Assembly (NCBI GenBank): GCA_001599815.1
Contig: BCIA01000006.1
Location: 126,961-190,960, forward strand
Length of the DNA: 64,000 bases
Direction of reading: 5' to 3'
Origin: Furcasterigmium furcatum
Lineage: Eukaryota; Ascomycota; Sordariomycetes; Glomerellales; Plectosphaerellaceae
Shown: positions 22,136 to 33,175 of the stretch, piece by piece
Numbering within the stretch: the stretch's first letter is position 1
Layout of the letters: the number at the start of each line of letters is the position of its first letter
Notes under the pieces: model-generated
Told to the model about the DNA's origin: nothing
Database searches by the model: none
Seen by the model: only the letters and a program-made list of their open reading frames with translations
Made by a program: the position numbers and the translations under genes

Positions 22136-25100
22136 GTCGATCGCTTCGATCTCCTGTGACTGTGATGGTCAAGTGTATCAGCGTGGTGTGAATGGGTGGT
22201 TGGATTGGCCATGTCGGTTTCGGCCATCATGCCAAGCTATTGACACGCCCTTCCGGGGTTGAAGCTTGGTCAGGCTGAGCGACGAGAATAGTTTGCGCAT
22301 CTGCTGTCGACATAGACCATTCTTGTAGCGAGGAAATGTTGTGATCCATTCTTCTCTGAGTTGATGGGCAAAGCAGGGCAGGATCAAGTGGCGGCGTCCA
22401 TACGGCCGAAGATTGTAGGAAGAAGCCAATCAATACAAGAATAAAGAAAAGAAGAACCATAAAATAGAGATACCAGAACAACGGAAGGAGAATGTATACT
22501 TGTATGCGATGGGATCAATCCTACTCGGGACATGAGTGAGCCGGGAGGTTGACTGGCTGATAGTCTGATAGATCAGCGAGCCGTGGAAGGGGAAGACCCA
22601 ATGCCCTGCTTGCAGAGCAAGGAGGCCCTTACCAATACACTAATATAGCAGAAAAGTTCCATGGGCGCAATCACTGCGGCCGCAAACACGTGAAACGACA
22701 ACGTCGGTTCCCGAAAAGGCCATGCAACACGACCTGACGCAGGAACCCTCGACGGCGGACCTGGGGTAGGACCACAACGGCGTGCTCAGCGCCCGCAGAG
22801 CCCTACCATGTCAGATGCGACGGGAGATGGACGTTTCGGGAGAATACTTGTACGATCAGGCTGGCTGCAGACGAGCGGGCGTCTGATCGTGACCGAGGAG
22901 GTCAAGCCTTCGCCAAGATCGGTTCGTAGTGAGGCAACGCCCGCAGAGATGCGGGCCTGCGGGAACAAGGGAAGGCTGGGAGGCGAAAAAGCAGAGAACA
23001 GCAGAAAACCATCCGCAAGGGGGGGACCGTGGTCAGGCATGGCCGGTAGATCTATCGATCTTGCGGGCGTTGAGAAGCAGGGTCTTGAACCGGCGGCAAC
23101 CTTCTTTTCGACGACATGTTCGATCGTCTCAATTCGATGCTGCGCAGAGAGCGGCTGAAAAGGTGTTAAAGTCGACCAAACCCACCCAAGATATTATGTC
23201 CCTTCTCCGAGAAAGTCCGCAACAATGCTGCCTCCGTGGTCGGGGGATCCGGTTGACCCTGAAAGCCAGGGAGATACTTGGCGCGAGTTGGCGGTGCTGC
23301 GGATGCCCAACCGAAAGTACAGTTCGCTTCGGTTGGTTGCCGTCTAACCGGTCAGATAGCAGGGCTTCCTGCATGTGTCCATATCTGCGGTGCCTCATTC
23401 GACTGCACCGATGTTTGGAAAGTCTCGGCAGGGAGACTCGATTATTAGAATGTGATTCCAGCTGATTACTACGGGAAATAACACATCACAGCCCATCTTT
23501 TGGCCAAGCTCGATATCAGAGAAAGGGATGCACGGTACGATGATCCTTTTAGTGCGACCAGCAGGTATCGACATGGAGGGGAGGACTCGCGTTGAGATAG
23601 AGCACCTCCTCGCAGATATCTGTCACCACCGCATAACCACTTAGCAAGACCTCAGACAAATGCATGGCTGACGTATCAGGTATATTCTCGATAACAGCCC
23701 GGGAATGGCCAGACTGGCGCCTTAGCTAGAGCTGAACTACTCCTGGAATTGCACTTGGCAGCGTCGACGGACGTGTCTTTGTAGCGGGATGTAGTTATTT
23801 CTGGTGGGCTCGGACGATGATGACCCTGGAAATTCCGGGGATGGTGTCGAGTCAGGGAGCCCCTGTCCCGATTGTGGGATGTGGGGCGCTCGCTATCTCG
23901 CCAAGGCCAGAGTGAGTCGGGACCCGCTTTGCCCAGAGATAAGAGACCTGCTCGTTATCAGCCAATGGGACGTCGCCTGGGCCGACGCCTCGGGACCTCT
24001 TGATTTAGGAGTCCTCGAGCCCAAGAGTCTCGGCTTCTTGTCCTCGACGGCGATCAATTGCTTCAAGCTGGAGTCTCCAGATTTGGTGCCCGAAAATCAT
24101 AGGCCTGGCCGTTGAACTCCAGAGCAATCGTGCATATCGAGGGCCTAGCGCGGCGATCAGGTTGGCTGTTGCGACCTAATCTGGAAATGCCCTCTCCTGA
24201 TGACGAGAAGGGGCTAGCTCTGGCGTCTGGTCGCTTGGTGCCCTTCCGAGAAGGGAACTGCCGGGTGATCCTCCTTGAAGACTTTCTCCAGAATGTCGAG
24301 GGAGACCTGCGCATGTACGGGCGCCGGGCTATCGAAGAGCGAACCGACACCTGCCTGAAGGGGCTCCTGAACTCTGGGTGATGGTCGCTGCAGTTCCCTC
24401 ATCCTCGTTGCCTCTCGGGGCAGATGCGCGGCTTCATTCTGCTGCCACGGACCCGGACTTGGACGGTGTTCAGCTGGCGGATGATCTGAAGCTTGGCTGC
24501 TGCGGTGAGGCTCGATCACAGACCGCCGTGATCGCCGTTCATACGTCGCCGAGTCACGACGGTCTCAACACCATTGATTCCTGATTGAGGGACTGTTATG
24601 AATCGAAATTATATTGAGGCGGCGCCTTATCTATCGCCAGGTGTGCAGCCAATGGAGGCGGAGAAACGCACGCCATATTCTTCCGGATCAGTGACGGTCA
24701 AGCTCTTTTAGTGGCTCGTCGCGGTTAGGATTGTCGCGGCCAAGAGTGCTGAATCATTGCGAAACAGGCAGTTGTAACTGGCTGGCTGGCTGGCTGACTG
24801 CAGCTGAAATGGGACTTCGGGACACGTCCGTCGTGTCGAGGAGATTCAGGGTTCCCTCCCCAGCACAGAACAAGATGGCGGCATGCCGTGTCTCAGCCTA
24901 CCCTATTCATGGAGGTTGCGCTGGGGCAAGAAGGAGAAGGGGTCATCCCACGCCCGGAGCTGTTGCTGCCAACGGCGCGCCGGCTCCCTCCATCGGCAGC
25001 ATGAAATGACCGTTGGGTGGCGGCAGGGGTCGTTAATTGTGCATCTGAGGCGGCAGAGAGAACAGCATCCATCATCTCGACCACTGTCGAGTCCCGCTGC

Positions 25101-26265
25101 CGACGCCTCGACACGCCCGGGACACCACCAGGTGGATGTGGCTCACGCACGCGAGGCGAGCAGCGCGAAAGCACCCATCAGCTGAGGTCGGAGCAGACGA
25201 CCGTTGCGAGCTTCGGCCGACCTGACTCCTCGCGATAAGGCAAGGCAGGTCGTCGGTCGCTGGGTGATGGATGCGACAGCGGCAGTGAAGCGGCGTCCAT
25301 GTCGTTGGAAGGACGGGCTGGGACTGGTCGAAGGGATTCCTTATCAGTGCCCACTTTTGCGGCGCCCCACATGGCGCCCTTGGCACGTTGTTTGCGTTTC
25401 CGTTGCAGCAGGGGCGCGGCGTGGGACCAGGAAGCTTCGCTCCAGAAAGAGCCAAGCCTTGTTGACCTCACGCATTTGACACACAGCCTCTGCTAATCTG
25501 CCCACCTCCTCCAAGCACCTCCCGGCCACGAACGACAGATCATGCGCGAGAAACGCCTCCCGATACCCATTGTGCGCGATGGGAGGCATGCTGACCTCGC
25601 CCTAGCCTCGCTCACGGTCTGATCCATCCTCCCACTCTGCTGCTTGGCAGGTATCCGCGTTTATCCATTGGCCCACGCGGCTCTGGTGTCCGAGTCCTCG
25701 ATCCTCGACCTCGGCGTCATCACCACTCTGGCTGCCACCGCACCCGCCGCGATGTCCATTTCGGGAAAAGATACCAGCGCCCATCTCATCGACATTTCAT
25801 CCATCCCACAGAATGCCCAGGCCCTGGTCCGTACCAAGGCCCCAGTGCCCACCCCGGGCCCCCGGGTCTGCTATCACCCGCCCCTGCGTAGCCCCTGTCC
25901 ATGTCGATCGGTAGTCTGCTCGTTGTACGGATACAGACAATCGCAAAGATAGGAATTTCTTTGTCTGCGGTGCCGTATCTTGTACTCGCAGGTACCGAAA
26001 CGCTTGCAAGCTGTTGGCCCTCCCCGTCCGTCATCCATGCATTATTTAGCCAGTCCGACCCCCCGGCATCCTCTCATGATATCTTCTCATTCCTCTCTTC
26101 ATTCCTCTCTTCACCCTCCGGCCTCGACCATCAGCCGACGTCCCTTTCGCCGTGTAATCATATAGGACAAGTGTCCCGGCAGATCCAGCGACCATCCACT
26201 CCTTGTCCTCAACACCCGACATCTAATCAAGGAACGACGTCGCGTCCGCGCGCAAAACCGCCAGC
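22136..26265. other. 4.1-kb region without confident genes
   Basis: No gene could be assembled. Three consecutive plus-strand frames at 23804-24115, 24112-24381 and 24378-24584 have protein-like composition but lie in different frames with no obvious introns; they could be a decayed gene. A (CTGG)n microsatellite of about five units lies at 24778-24797. A CT-rich tract with repeats of CATTCCTCTCTT near 26088-26115 leads into the ammonium transporter. The base composition does not look strongly C-to-T mutated. Confidence 0.4.
24778..24797. repeat. (CTGG)n microsatellite
   Basis: About five tandem CTGG units in a gene-free stretch. It has no evident role. Confidence 0.7.
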
Positions 26266-27765
26266 ATGTCTACGCCTCCTACCGAACCAGTCGACAACTC
26301 CCTCTACGAGGTAAGCTGACGGCCCCAAGCCCCGTGCTTGTATGCTTTCTGCTCACAAATTCACCTCGCAGACTGGCGATATCGCCTGGGTCGCCACCTC
26401 ATGCGCCCTCGTGCTGCTCATGATCCCCGGAGTCGGCTTCTTCTACGCCGGTCTCTCCCGCCGCAAGTCCGCGCTCTCCCTCATGGTCATGATCATGCTG
26501 GCGCACAGCGTGGCAACGGTCACATGGTTCTTCTGGGGCTATTCTCTCACGTTTTCTACAACTGGCAACGCCTTCCTCGGCAATATGGACCACATCGGTC
26601 TGCGCGGCGTCACCACTGGTGAAGGAGGCATTCCCGACATCATGGTTGCCACCTTCCAGGGTCTCTTCGCCGCCATCACCCCCGCCCTGGCCATCGGCGC
26701 CATCGCTGACCGCGGCCGCATCCTGCCCGCCATGGTCTTCGTCTTCCTCTTCGTCACCCTCGTCTACTGCCCCATCGCCTACTGGACCTGGAACGGCAAC
26801 GGCTTCCTCTCCACGCTTGGTGGCATCGACTTCGCCGGTGGCACTCCCGTCCACATCAACTCCGGTATCGCCGCCCTGGCGTACTCCTGGATGCTCGGCA
26901 AGCGCTCCGGCTATGACCGCCTCAACGGTCTCCCTTACCGCCCCCACAACGTCACCAACGTCATGCTCGGCACCGTCTTCCTGTGGGTTGGCTGGTTGGG
27001 CTTCAACGGCGGCTCCACCGGTGCCGGCAACACCCTGACGCCCTACGTCCTTTTCAGCACCAACCTGACTGCTTGCATCGGTGGTCTTACCTGGGTCCTG
27101 CTCGACTTCCGCCTGGAGGGCAAGTGGTCTACCATTGGCTTCTGCTCTGGTGCCATCTCCGGACTCGTCGCCATCACCCCCGCCGCTGGCTTCGTCCCCA
27201 TCTGGTCGTGCCCCATCTTCGGCATCCTCGGCGCTGTCGCTGCCAACTTCGGCACCAAGCTCAAGTTCCTCTTCCGCATCGATGAGGCCATGGACGTCTT
27301 CGCCGTCCACGGTGTTGCTGGCATTGTCGGCAGCATGCTGACGGGTATCTTCGCTACGTAAGTCCTACTTCTTATTCGAGACATGTGTTCCCACTTGCTG
27401 ACTTTCCTCCTAGCTCCTGGGTTGCTGAGCTTGCTGGCAACGAGATTGACGGCGGCTGGATCGACGGCAACTTCGTCCAGCTCGGCTACCAGCTCGCCGA
27501 GATCACCGTCGGTGTCGCCTGGTCTTTCACCATGACCTCGCTCATCTGCTTCCTCCTCAACCTCATCCCCGGTCTGTCCCTCCGCGTCACCGCCGAGGAG
27601 GAGGAGCTCGGCCTCGACGACGTCCAGTGCGGCGAGTTCGCCTACGACTACGTCGAGGTCACCCGCCACGTCTCCGACATCCTCCCCGGCCAGGACCCCA
27701 CCGCTGGTGTCCCCTCCGCTCACTCTTCTGAGCCCGAGAAGGCCGCCCCTACCAGCGCCGTCTAA
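26266..27765 (+). CDS. ammonium transporter (Mep/Amt family)
   Basis: Plasma-membrane ammonium permease. Three exons, 26266-26310, 26372-27357 and 27414-27765, give 460 aa with about eleven membrane helices. The N-terminus is short and the first intron falls right after residue 15, before TGDIAWVATSCALVLLMIPG. The Amt signature is GIDFAGGTPVHINSGIAALA, containing the first pore His; the second pore His is in DVFAVHGVAGIVGSMLTG. The C-terminal cytosolic tail has the conserved GLDDVQCGEFAYDYVE helix used for trimer cross-regulation. This resembles the MepA/MeaA proteins of filamentous fungi; which paralogue cannot be said. An AGATAG GATA-type site lies at 25947-25952, about 315 bp upstream, and the promoter leader is CT-rich. 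Confidence 0.95.
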
Positions 27766-28243
27766 GTGGTTGATCCACATCACATAGCCCGGACAGGCTC
27801 CTCGGCGTCCAGTCCCGCTCCCTGAAGGACGAGGCCGTTCCGGAGGGGGTTGGATCAGGGTCGCCAACACACTATATATCCAACATAATACCCTTTTACC
27901 ATTTACTTTGATACCACTGCTATCGTCCCAGGATGATGTGCAAATCTATGAGACTAGCTAGTTTGACGAATAGACCTAAGATTCTACCACCTAAAGTCCT
28001 AATTGATGCCCTGTACTGTGATGACTGTCCGCTGCAATGTCATACAGTGTGCTTCCAGGACTCTTCGAAGCAGTGAAGCACATGGGAGTACACTAGACCA
28101 AGGGGTCACAGTTGGGGTTTATCCAACCACAACCGTAAATAAGAAGCACTGAAGTATGTGGTCAAGGCCTTGACACTATAGACTGAGGGATCTTCATCAA
28201 CAAAAAATTAGCAGCGGATATCATCAAAAAGAAGGATGAGGAT

Positions 28244-28325
28244 GACAATGATGGGTTTCGATCCCACGACCTTCTCAGAATCTCACGATTGTGAATGAGA
28301 TGCGCTTCCACTGCGCCACACTGTC
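28244..28325 (-). tRNA. tRNA-Val (CAC), with an 11-nt intron
   Basis: On the minus strand the 5' acceptor strand GACAGTG pairs with CATTGTC at the 3' end, with discriminator A. D-arm GCGC..GCGC, anticodon stem TCTCA/TGAGA, variable loop AGGTC and T-arm GTGGG/CCCAT with loop ATCGAAA all form. The anticodon loop is enlarged by an 11-nt intron after position 37; the intron contains GTGA, which can pair with the TCAC around the anticodon, as in nuclear tRNA introns. The anticodon then reads CAC (Val). D- and T-arms resemble fungal elongator tRNA-Met, so identity is less sure than the tRNA call. Confidence 0.75.
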
Positions 28326-28453
28326 CCGAATTGATATTCTTACTGTATCATTGCAATCCATTACACAGGAACCCATCGACAGCAACCGCTTCTCTCTCCC
28401 ACGGTCCAAGAAACGATTCCGAGCTCTGCAGGAGGATAGTTCAGGCCTCTATC

Positions 28454-29148
28454 TCAATTGACTTTTTCTAGTAATCGTCTGGTTTTCGGGGGTGGTGGCG
28501 GCGATAGCGGCAGATCACACTCGACAGATCCATGAGGCTCGCGTAGCGACTCGCCCTCACGAAAACCCATTTGTCGCTCGAGGATAAGCTGGGTAGACGT
28601 CTCGCATTTTAAAATTCTTCCAGTATGTAGATGAGTGTTTGTTTTCCAGACGACTTCCGAACCCGGTCCATCATGGCGTGCTCGCCCACGCCTGGGTCAA
28701 GTGCTCTTGGGTCAGCCATCTTCCCCCAGGGGTTGAGGTCAATATGCCACCCAGACACTTACCTGGAACTCAATACATCAAGAAATAGATGTCCAGATAG
28801 CTCAATATAAAGAGAACGACTCCATGGTGGAGGAAAACCGGTATCATTCTCAGCCATGATCGTCGACAGCCATGATGCCGAGCGCCCTTCGGACCGTCAA
28901 CAAGGATTTCCAAGTGATGTCGGGTCGAGAATAACGACAACAAGGGCAAAGTAGAAGCACAGAGACTAACTATCTTTCTCCGTTCCCAACAAGACTTCAT
29001 TGCTGCGATGAAGCATCTCCGACTCGAAGCGTCTCTGGAAAGAAGCCGTCATCCGCGACTGAGCTGGCTCCGGAACAAGCTCTTGCACGTATTCTACTGC
29101 CTTTAGCCCTCGTTTCCCCTGCATCTCTCGACATCTAGAAGCAGACAT
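28454..29148 (-). CDS. hypothetical protein, three exons
   Basis: Not recognised. Three exons, 28971-29148, 28763-28886 and 28454-28691, join in phase through introns of 84 and 71 nt (donors GTTAGT and GTAAGT), giving 179 aa. The first exon is charged and probably helical (MQGKRGLKAVEYVQELVPEP). The middle has ENDTGFPPPWSRSLYIELSG. The last exon ends in a Pro run (LPLSPPPPPKTRRL). There is no signal peptide or membrane helix. Two successive phase-matched joins and a 78-codon open last exon support it, while the AAG end of the first intron is weak. It lies between the tRNA and the carboxypeptidase gene, on the same strand as both. Confidence 0.4.
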
Positions 29149-29741
29149 TTGCCCTGAAAGTTAGAGAAGCATCTTGCTCAGAGTCTAAGGAAGATCGGAA
29201 ACGGTACTTCGGCAAGTCCTTCCCTCGTACGAAGACGCGGAGCACCCCAACAGCAACTGGTGCGCCAGTCACGCGGTGTTACGTTGTTCACGCTGAATGA
29301 ATATTCAAGAGTGAAGCGACCAGGGCATCACACGCAACGACCCAAGCAATGCAGGGCGAAGGGGTATCGATTCGAGAGCTGATCTGGGTCAAGGCGAGAA
29401 GCCGGCTGATGGTTTCGAGTTATGGGGGTCTATTTCGGGCACTTCGAGCTGGGGAGACGATTGCCAGCAGTAATTAATGACCTTCTCGTTTCACACTCGG
29501 GGTTTTAGGAGGAGAAGTAAGGTACAGTGGCATCATGCCGAGGGCATGTAGTTTATTGTTGGGCTACTCTAGCTGTGGGTTGCCCCTTGGAGAATGAGTC
29601 TGCGACGTCATGCCGCCTCGTCTGACATCAGACTACGAGTCTTACAGGACGCTGCCTTTCTCTTCCTCCCGAGGCTATGCCCTCGCCGTTGCACCCAGCG
29701 ATATCACCGACAGACCCCCGGCCTGCATTCGCCAGAGTCCT

Positions 29742-31139
29742 CTAGCACTTGCCCTCCTCGCCCAGGCCAATCTCCGACGCCGAGAGGAGGAACTCCATGA
29801 ACCCGGAGCTCGTCTCGAGCATGTTCTGGTGGTACTGCGCCTTGGTAGGGTAGAAGGCGCAGCTGGCCTCGCGGTTACCAAAGCCGAACTCGAGGCAGTA
29901 TCCGTGGATCTTGCTCTTGCTGGGGTCGGCGAAGTGGCGGGCGTAGGCGTAGTCGTCGCTGGCGCCCGAGGTCGGGTACAGGTACGCGGCGGACATGGCC
30001 TCGTAGTGGCGGCCGACAGCGTTGTCCATGGCGTTGACGGAGCGCATGGCGGCGTAGACCTTGTCGGACCAGTCTTCGCTGGGCATGTACTCGCCGTAGA
30101 CGGCGCCGGTGGAGGGGTCGTCGGGCATCAGGCCGCGCGTGCTGTCGTAGCTGGAGTTCTGGAAGTTCATGTAAGGCTTGCGGATCTGCGCAGAGTCCGA
30201 GCCCCAGGAGTACACTGAAGAAGCACGTGTTAGCTTGTCGGCCGGTCATGCTCTGGTGGTCTTGTACTTACGGAGAACGCCGTACCAGGAGTGGACGTCC
30301 ATGTACCAGCGGAGGTTCTCGTGCTCATCCATAACCCACTTGATGGCCTGGGTCTCGGCTTCGGAGAAGGGGGCGGCGCCCTGGTATGTCTGGGCCGCGG
30401 GGTTGGTCGAGGCAACGTTGGGACCAACGGTGGGATGGAACTTCTCGCGGAAGTCGAACAAGAAGTCGAAGTTCCGGTTGAGATCGATGCCAATCGAGTT
30501 TGGGTTACTCGGGCTGGCGGCCGCAGGGTTGCGGTTCTTGCGCCAGCACGTGTGTGTGCTCTGGTCCCAGGCAACACCGTCAGGGTTGCTGAGGGGGGTG
30601 AAGACGATGCCAGTGTTGATGGCACGACGCACGTCGCAGTTGGTGTAGACGTTGCCGCCATAGACGAGGCCCTCGTTGTGCTTGTTGGCGTACAGCAGGT
30701 CCGACAAGAAGTAGATGAGGTTGTCGTGGGAGCCACGCTCACGGGCATGGATGGCGCCGTTGAAGTAGACGTGGTAGCTGGATGCGCAGTCCTTCTGGCC
30801 TCCGACCTTGAGGCCGACGATCTCGCGGCCCTCGTAGGTCTTGACGGGAGCCTCGAAGTACTCGAGGTCGTACTCCTCAGCCAGGGCCTTCATGGCGCTG
30901 TAAGCCTCCTTGACGCTCAAGATGGACTCGAGGTCGACGCCAGGGGCCTGCGAGCCGAGACCACGGGGGACCGTGCCATTGGCGAAGCGGTCGCCCGTTC
31001 CGATGGCGAGACCGGAGTTGCCGGTCTGGCGCCTGGCAATGACATCTTCGGCGCCGGCAACAGTCTCCTCTGGCAGCAGGCAGGCGTTGCTGAGAGCGAC
31101 GAGCGCAGACAGGAGAACACCGGTCGTGGAGGTCTTCAT
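29742..31139 (-). CDS. secreted zinc carboxypeptidase, M14 family
   Basis: Metallo-carboxypeptidase that removes C-terminal residues from peptides outside the cell. Two exons, 30272-31139 and 29742-30214, separated by a 57-nt intron, give 446 aa. A signal peptide (MKTSTTGVLLSALVALSNA) is followed by a ~60-residue region that may be a short propeptide. Zinc ligands are the His and Glu of FNGAIHARERGSHDN and the His of MDVHSWYG, split by the intron. The substrate carboxylate site is DLNRNFDF, and the catalytic Glu is in HGYCLEFGFGNREAS. Two Cys in NVYTNCDV and THTCWRKN probably form a disulfide. It fits a nitrogen-scavenging role along with the neighbouring ammonium transporter. Confidence 0.9.
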
Positions 31140-33175
31140 GATGGCGGCGATGCGACAAGGCGGCGACAGAATCAAGGCAGCAAGGTTGGTTAGGCGAGCC
31201 CGTCCAACAAGAAGGGCAACGAGACCGGGCAGGGCGACGCGGGTCGTACTTATATGCGCGCCGCCAAGGTCTCGTCACGACCGCCGATTGTCTCCGCTGT
31301 GTCCAAGACAACTGCAACGAGCCGAGCAAGTTCCAATCGGCGAGTAACAGTGCTAGCTCGCAGGGAAGCATTGGTGGCATACGGGATATGGCCCGACCAG
31401 GAGACCAGGGATTGGGTTGCCCGCGCCATGTGAACCTCATGGCGCTTCTCTTTCAGGAAGCTCGATAAGGGCTCTGGTCCAGCCCCGTCGCTCCGTGCGG
31501 TGCTGCTGGATCTTGTGCCGAGATCCTGGTCGTAGTGGCAGTTCACGAGGTCCAGGGCACCCATTCGTGACTTTCTGGGGCCCAATTGACCTCACCCTGA
31601 GCTCCTCTGACGCATCGAACACAACATACTACACATGCAGCCCCCAGATTTTGAGGGATGCAGCATCATCAGGCAAGCTCTTTGAGCGGAGGGAATGCGG
31701 AACAGACAACCAACCCCCTTGTGCCTGACCCTTCGCAGTCCCGTCTCCACACCACGCGTACCGAAAAGCCAGCTGATGCGGGATGCCCCATTGCCCGATC
31801 TGGCAGGTCGATAACAATCTTTAGGCCGGGCAGTTCGCAGTACATACTTTTTCTGCCCGTGCCACCGCCTGGTCGGGGTCAACAAGTGCGCGGGAGCGCC
31901 ATGGCCTTGTTCGACAGGCCACCGACGCCCGGCTACTTCGCACCTTTGCCCTTTGTGCTGCTGTCGGCAGCAAAACTGGTTGTTTCTTCTAGTCGATGAG
32001 AGCCTCTCGGTTGCAATATTTACCAATCTAACGGGGAGTAATGGTGAGCTGAGCGCGGAGCAAGTCGACAGGACACCGGGTGCCTAGCTAGTACGCAGGA
32101 AAGCAACCCGAGTGAGTGAACCTCAGTCTAGGCAGGGAAGATGTCAAACCAGCCAGTCCTCCACGAAAGGACTGGTTGAGAAGGGTCGATGACGGGAACG
32201 AGGGATTGGATTGACGATGGAGAGAAGACAGATCGGTGAGGAACTGGAGGGACGGGGACCAAGTTTTACTTAAAGGCTGGCCACACCCTCGAGGCATGTT
32301 TTGGAGCGCGATCCGCGCCACAGGACAGAATCAACGTTGCAGCCAGCCCGCCCGCCAACGCGGCGCCCGAGCCCGCAGCCCCGCCATCCAGCCTGGAGGC
32401 CACGGCCACTGATCCGATGGTGCGCCCTGCTCAACTGAGATGAATTCTTCATACTCCAAGGGTGCTGCTCAACCGTTGGACGATGAGGTCAACTGAGCAT
32501 TCAACTGGGATAAACAGTGTTAGCAGCTGACTCGACGATTGGTCCTCGACCACTCGGACTGAGCCATTTCCTTCCCTCCGGCCGTCGACTCTGAGAACCC
32601 ACGAGGGCGGTCTTCAGCTATGGACCAGGTACGCCTTACACAGACCAGTGTTGGTTCGTGGCGATGGCGACCTGCAGTCCAAATGTTCCGTTCGCCGGAT
32701 CTTGGCCGAGGCCCCTCACCAAATACCTGGCATGTGGGAATCTCCATTCCCACAAGGACGCGTCGACTGCCGAACACCGCTGAGCCCCGATATCCCCATC
32801 AACTCCATTGTACTAGATGCTGGCATGCATATAGGTCGGAGGATCCTGGTGTCTTCGCTTTGCGCTGCGCAACTCGCACATTTTACGCACATACATGCCA
32901 TGACAGGACCATCATCGTTCTGGCCTCCTCCTCTCGGCACCACCGTCAGGCCCTCGTTCAATTATAGCAACGTGTGGACAAGATCGTCCACCATCCATAT
33001 CTCCAGGCAACCTGCCAAACGGTATTAAAAAAAAACCTCATCTCCTCTTGTTGAGTCCGCTCCAGGCTGACCTGCCGTCAATAGCTCGGTCGGGAGCACA
33101 GGCGGGGAGTATCACGTCTCCTGACCCGCGTGAATGCTCAGCATAGCTCGGCATCGATCATCCCCAAGAAACGTC
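31140..33175. other. intergenic region between divergent genes
   Basis: About 2 kb separating the minus-strand carboxypeptidase from the plus-strand HET gene. All frames are short and mutually overlapping. I see a (A)9-like run near 33028-33036 and nothing else of note. Confidence 0.4.

Noticed and set aside
22786..23465. Overlapping frames on both strands
   Set aside because: No domain, no phase-matched introns, both strands equally open.
22136..26265. RIP-mutated transposon
   Set aside because: The stretch is not AT-rich or TA-enriched by eye, and no transposase or reverse-transcriptase motif was found.
29610..30218. 202-codon plus-strand frame
   Set aside because: Shadow of the M14 carboxypeptidase second exon.
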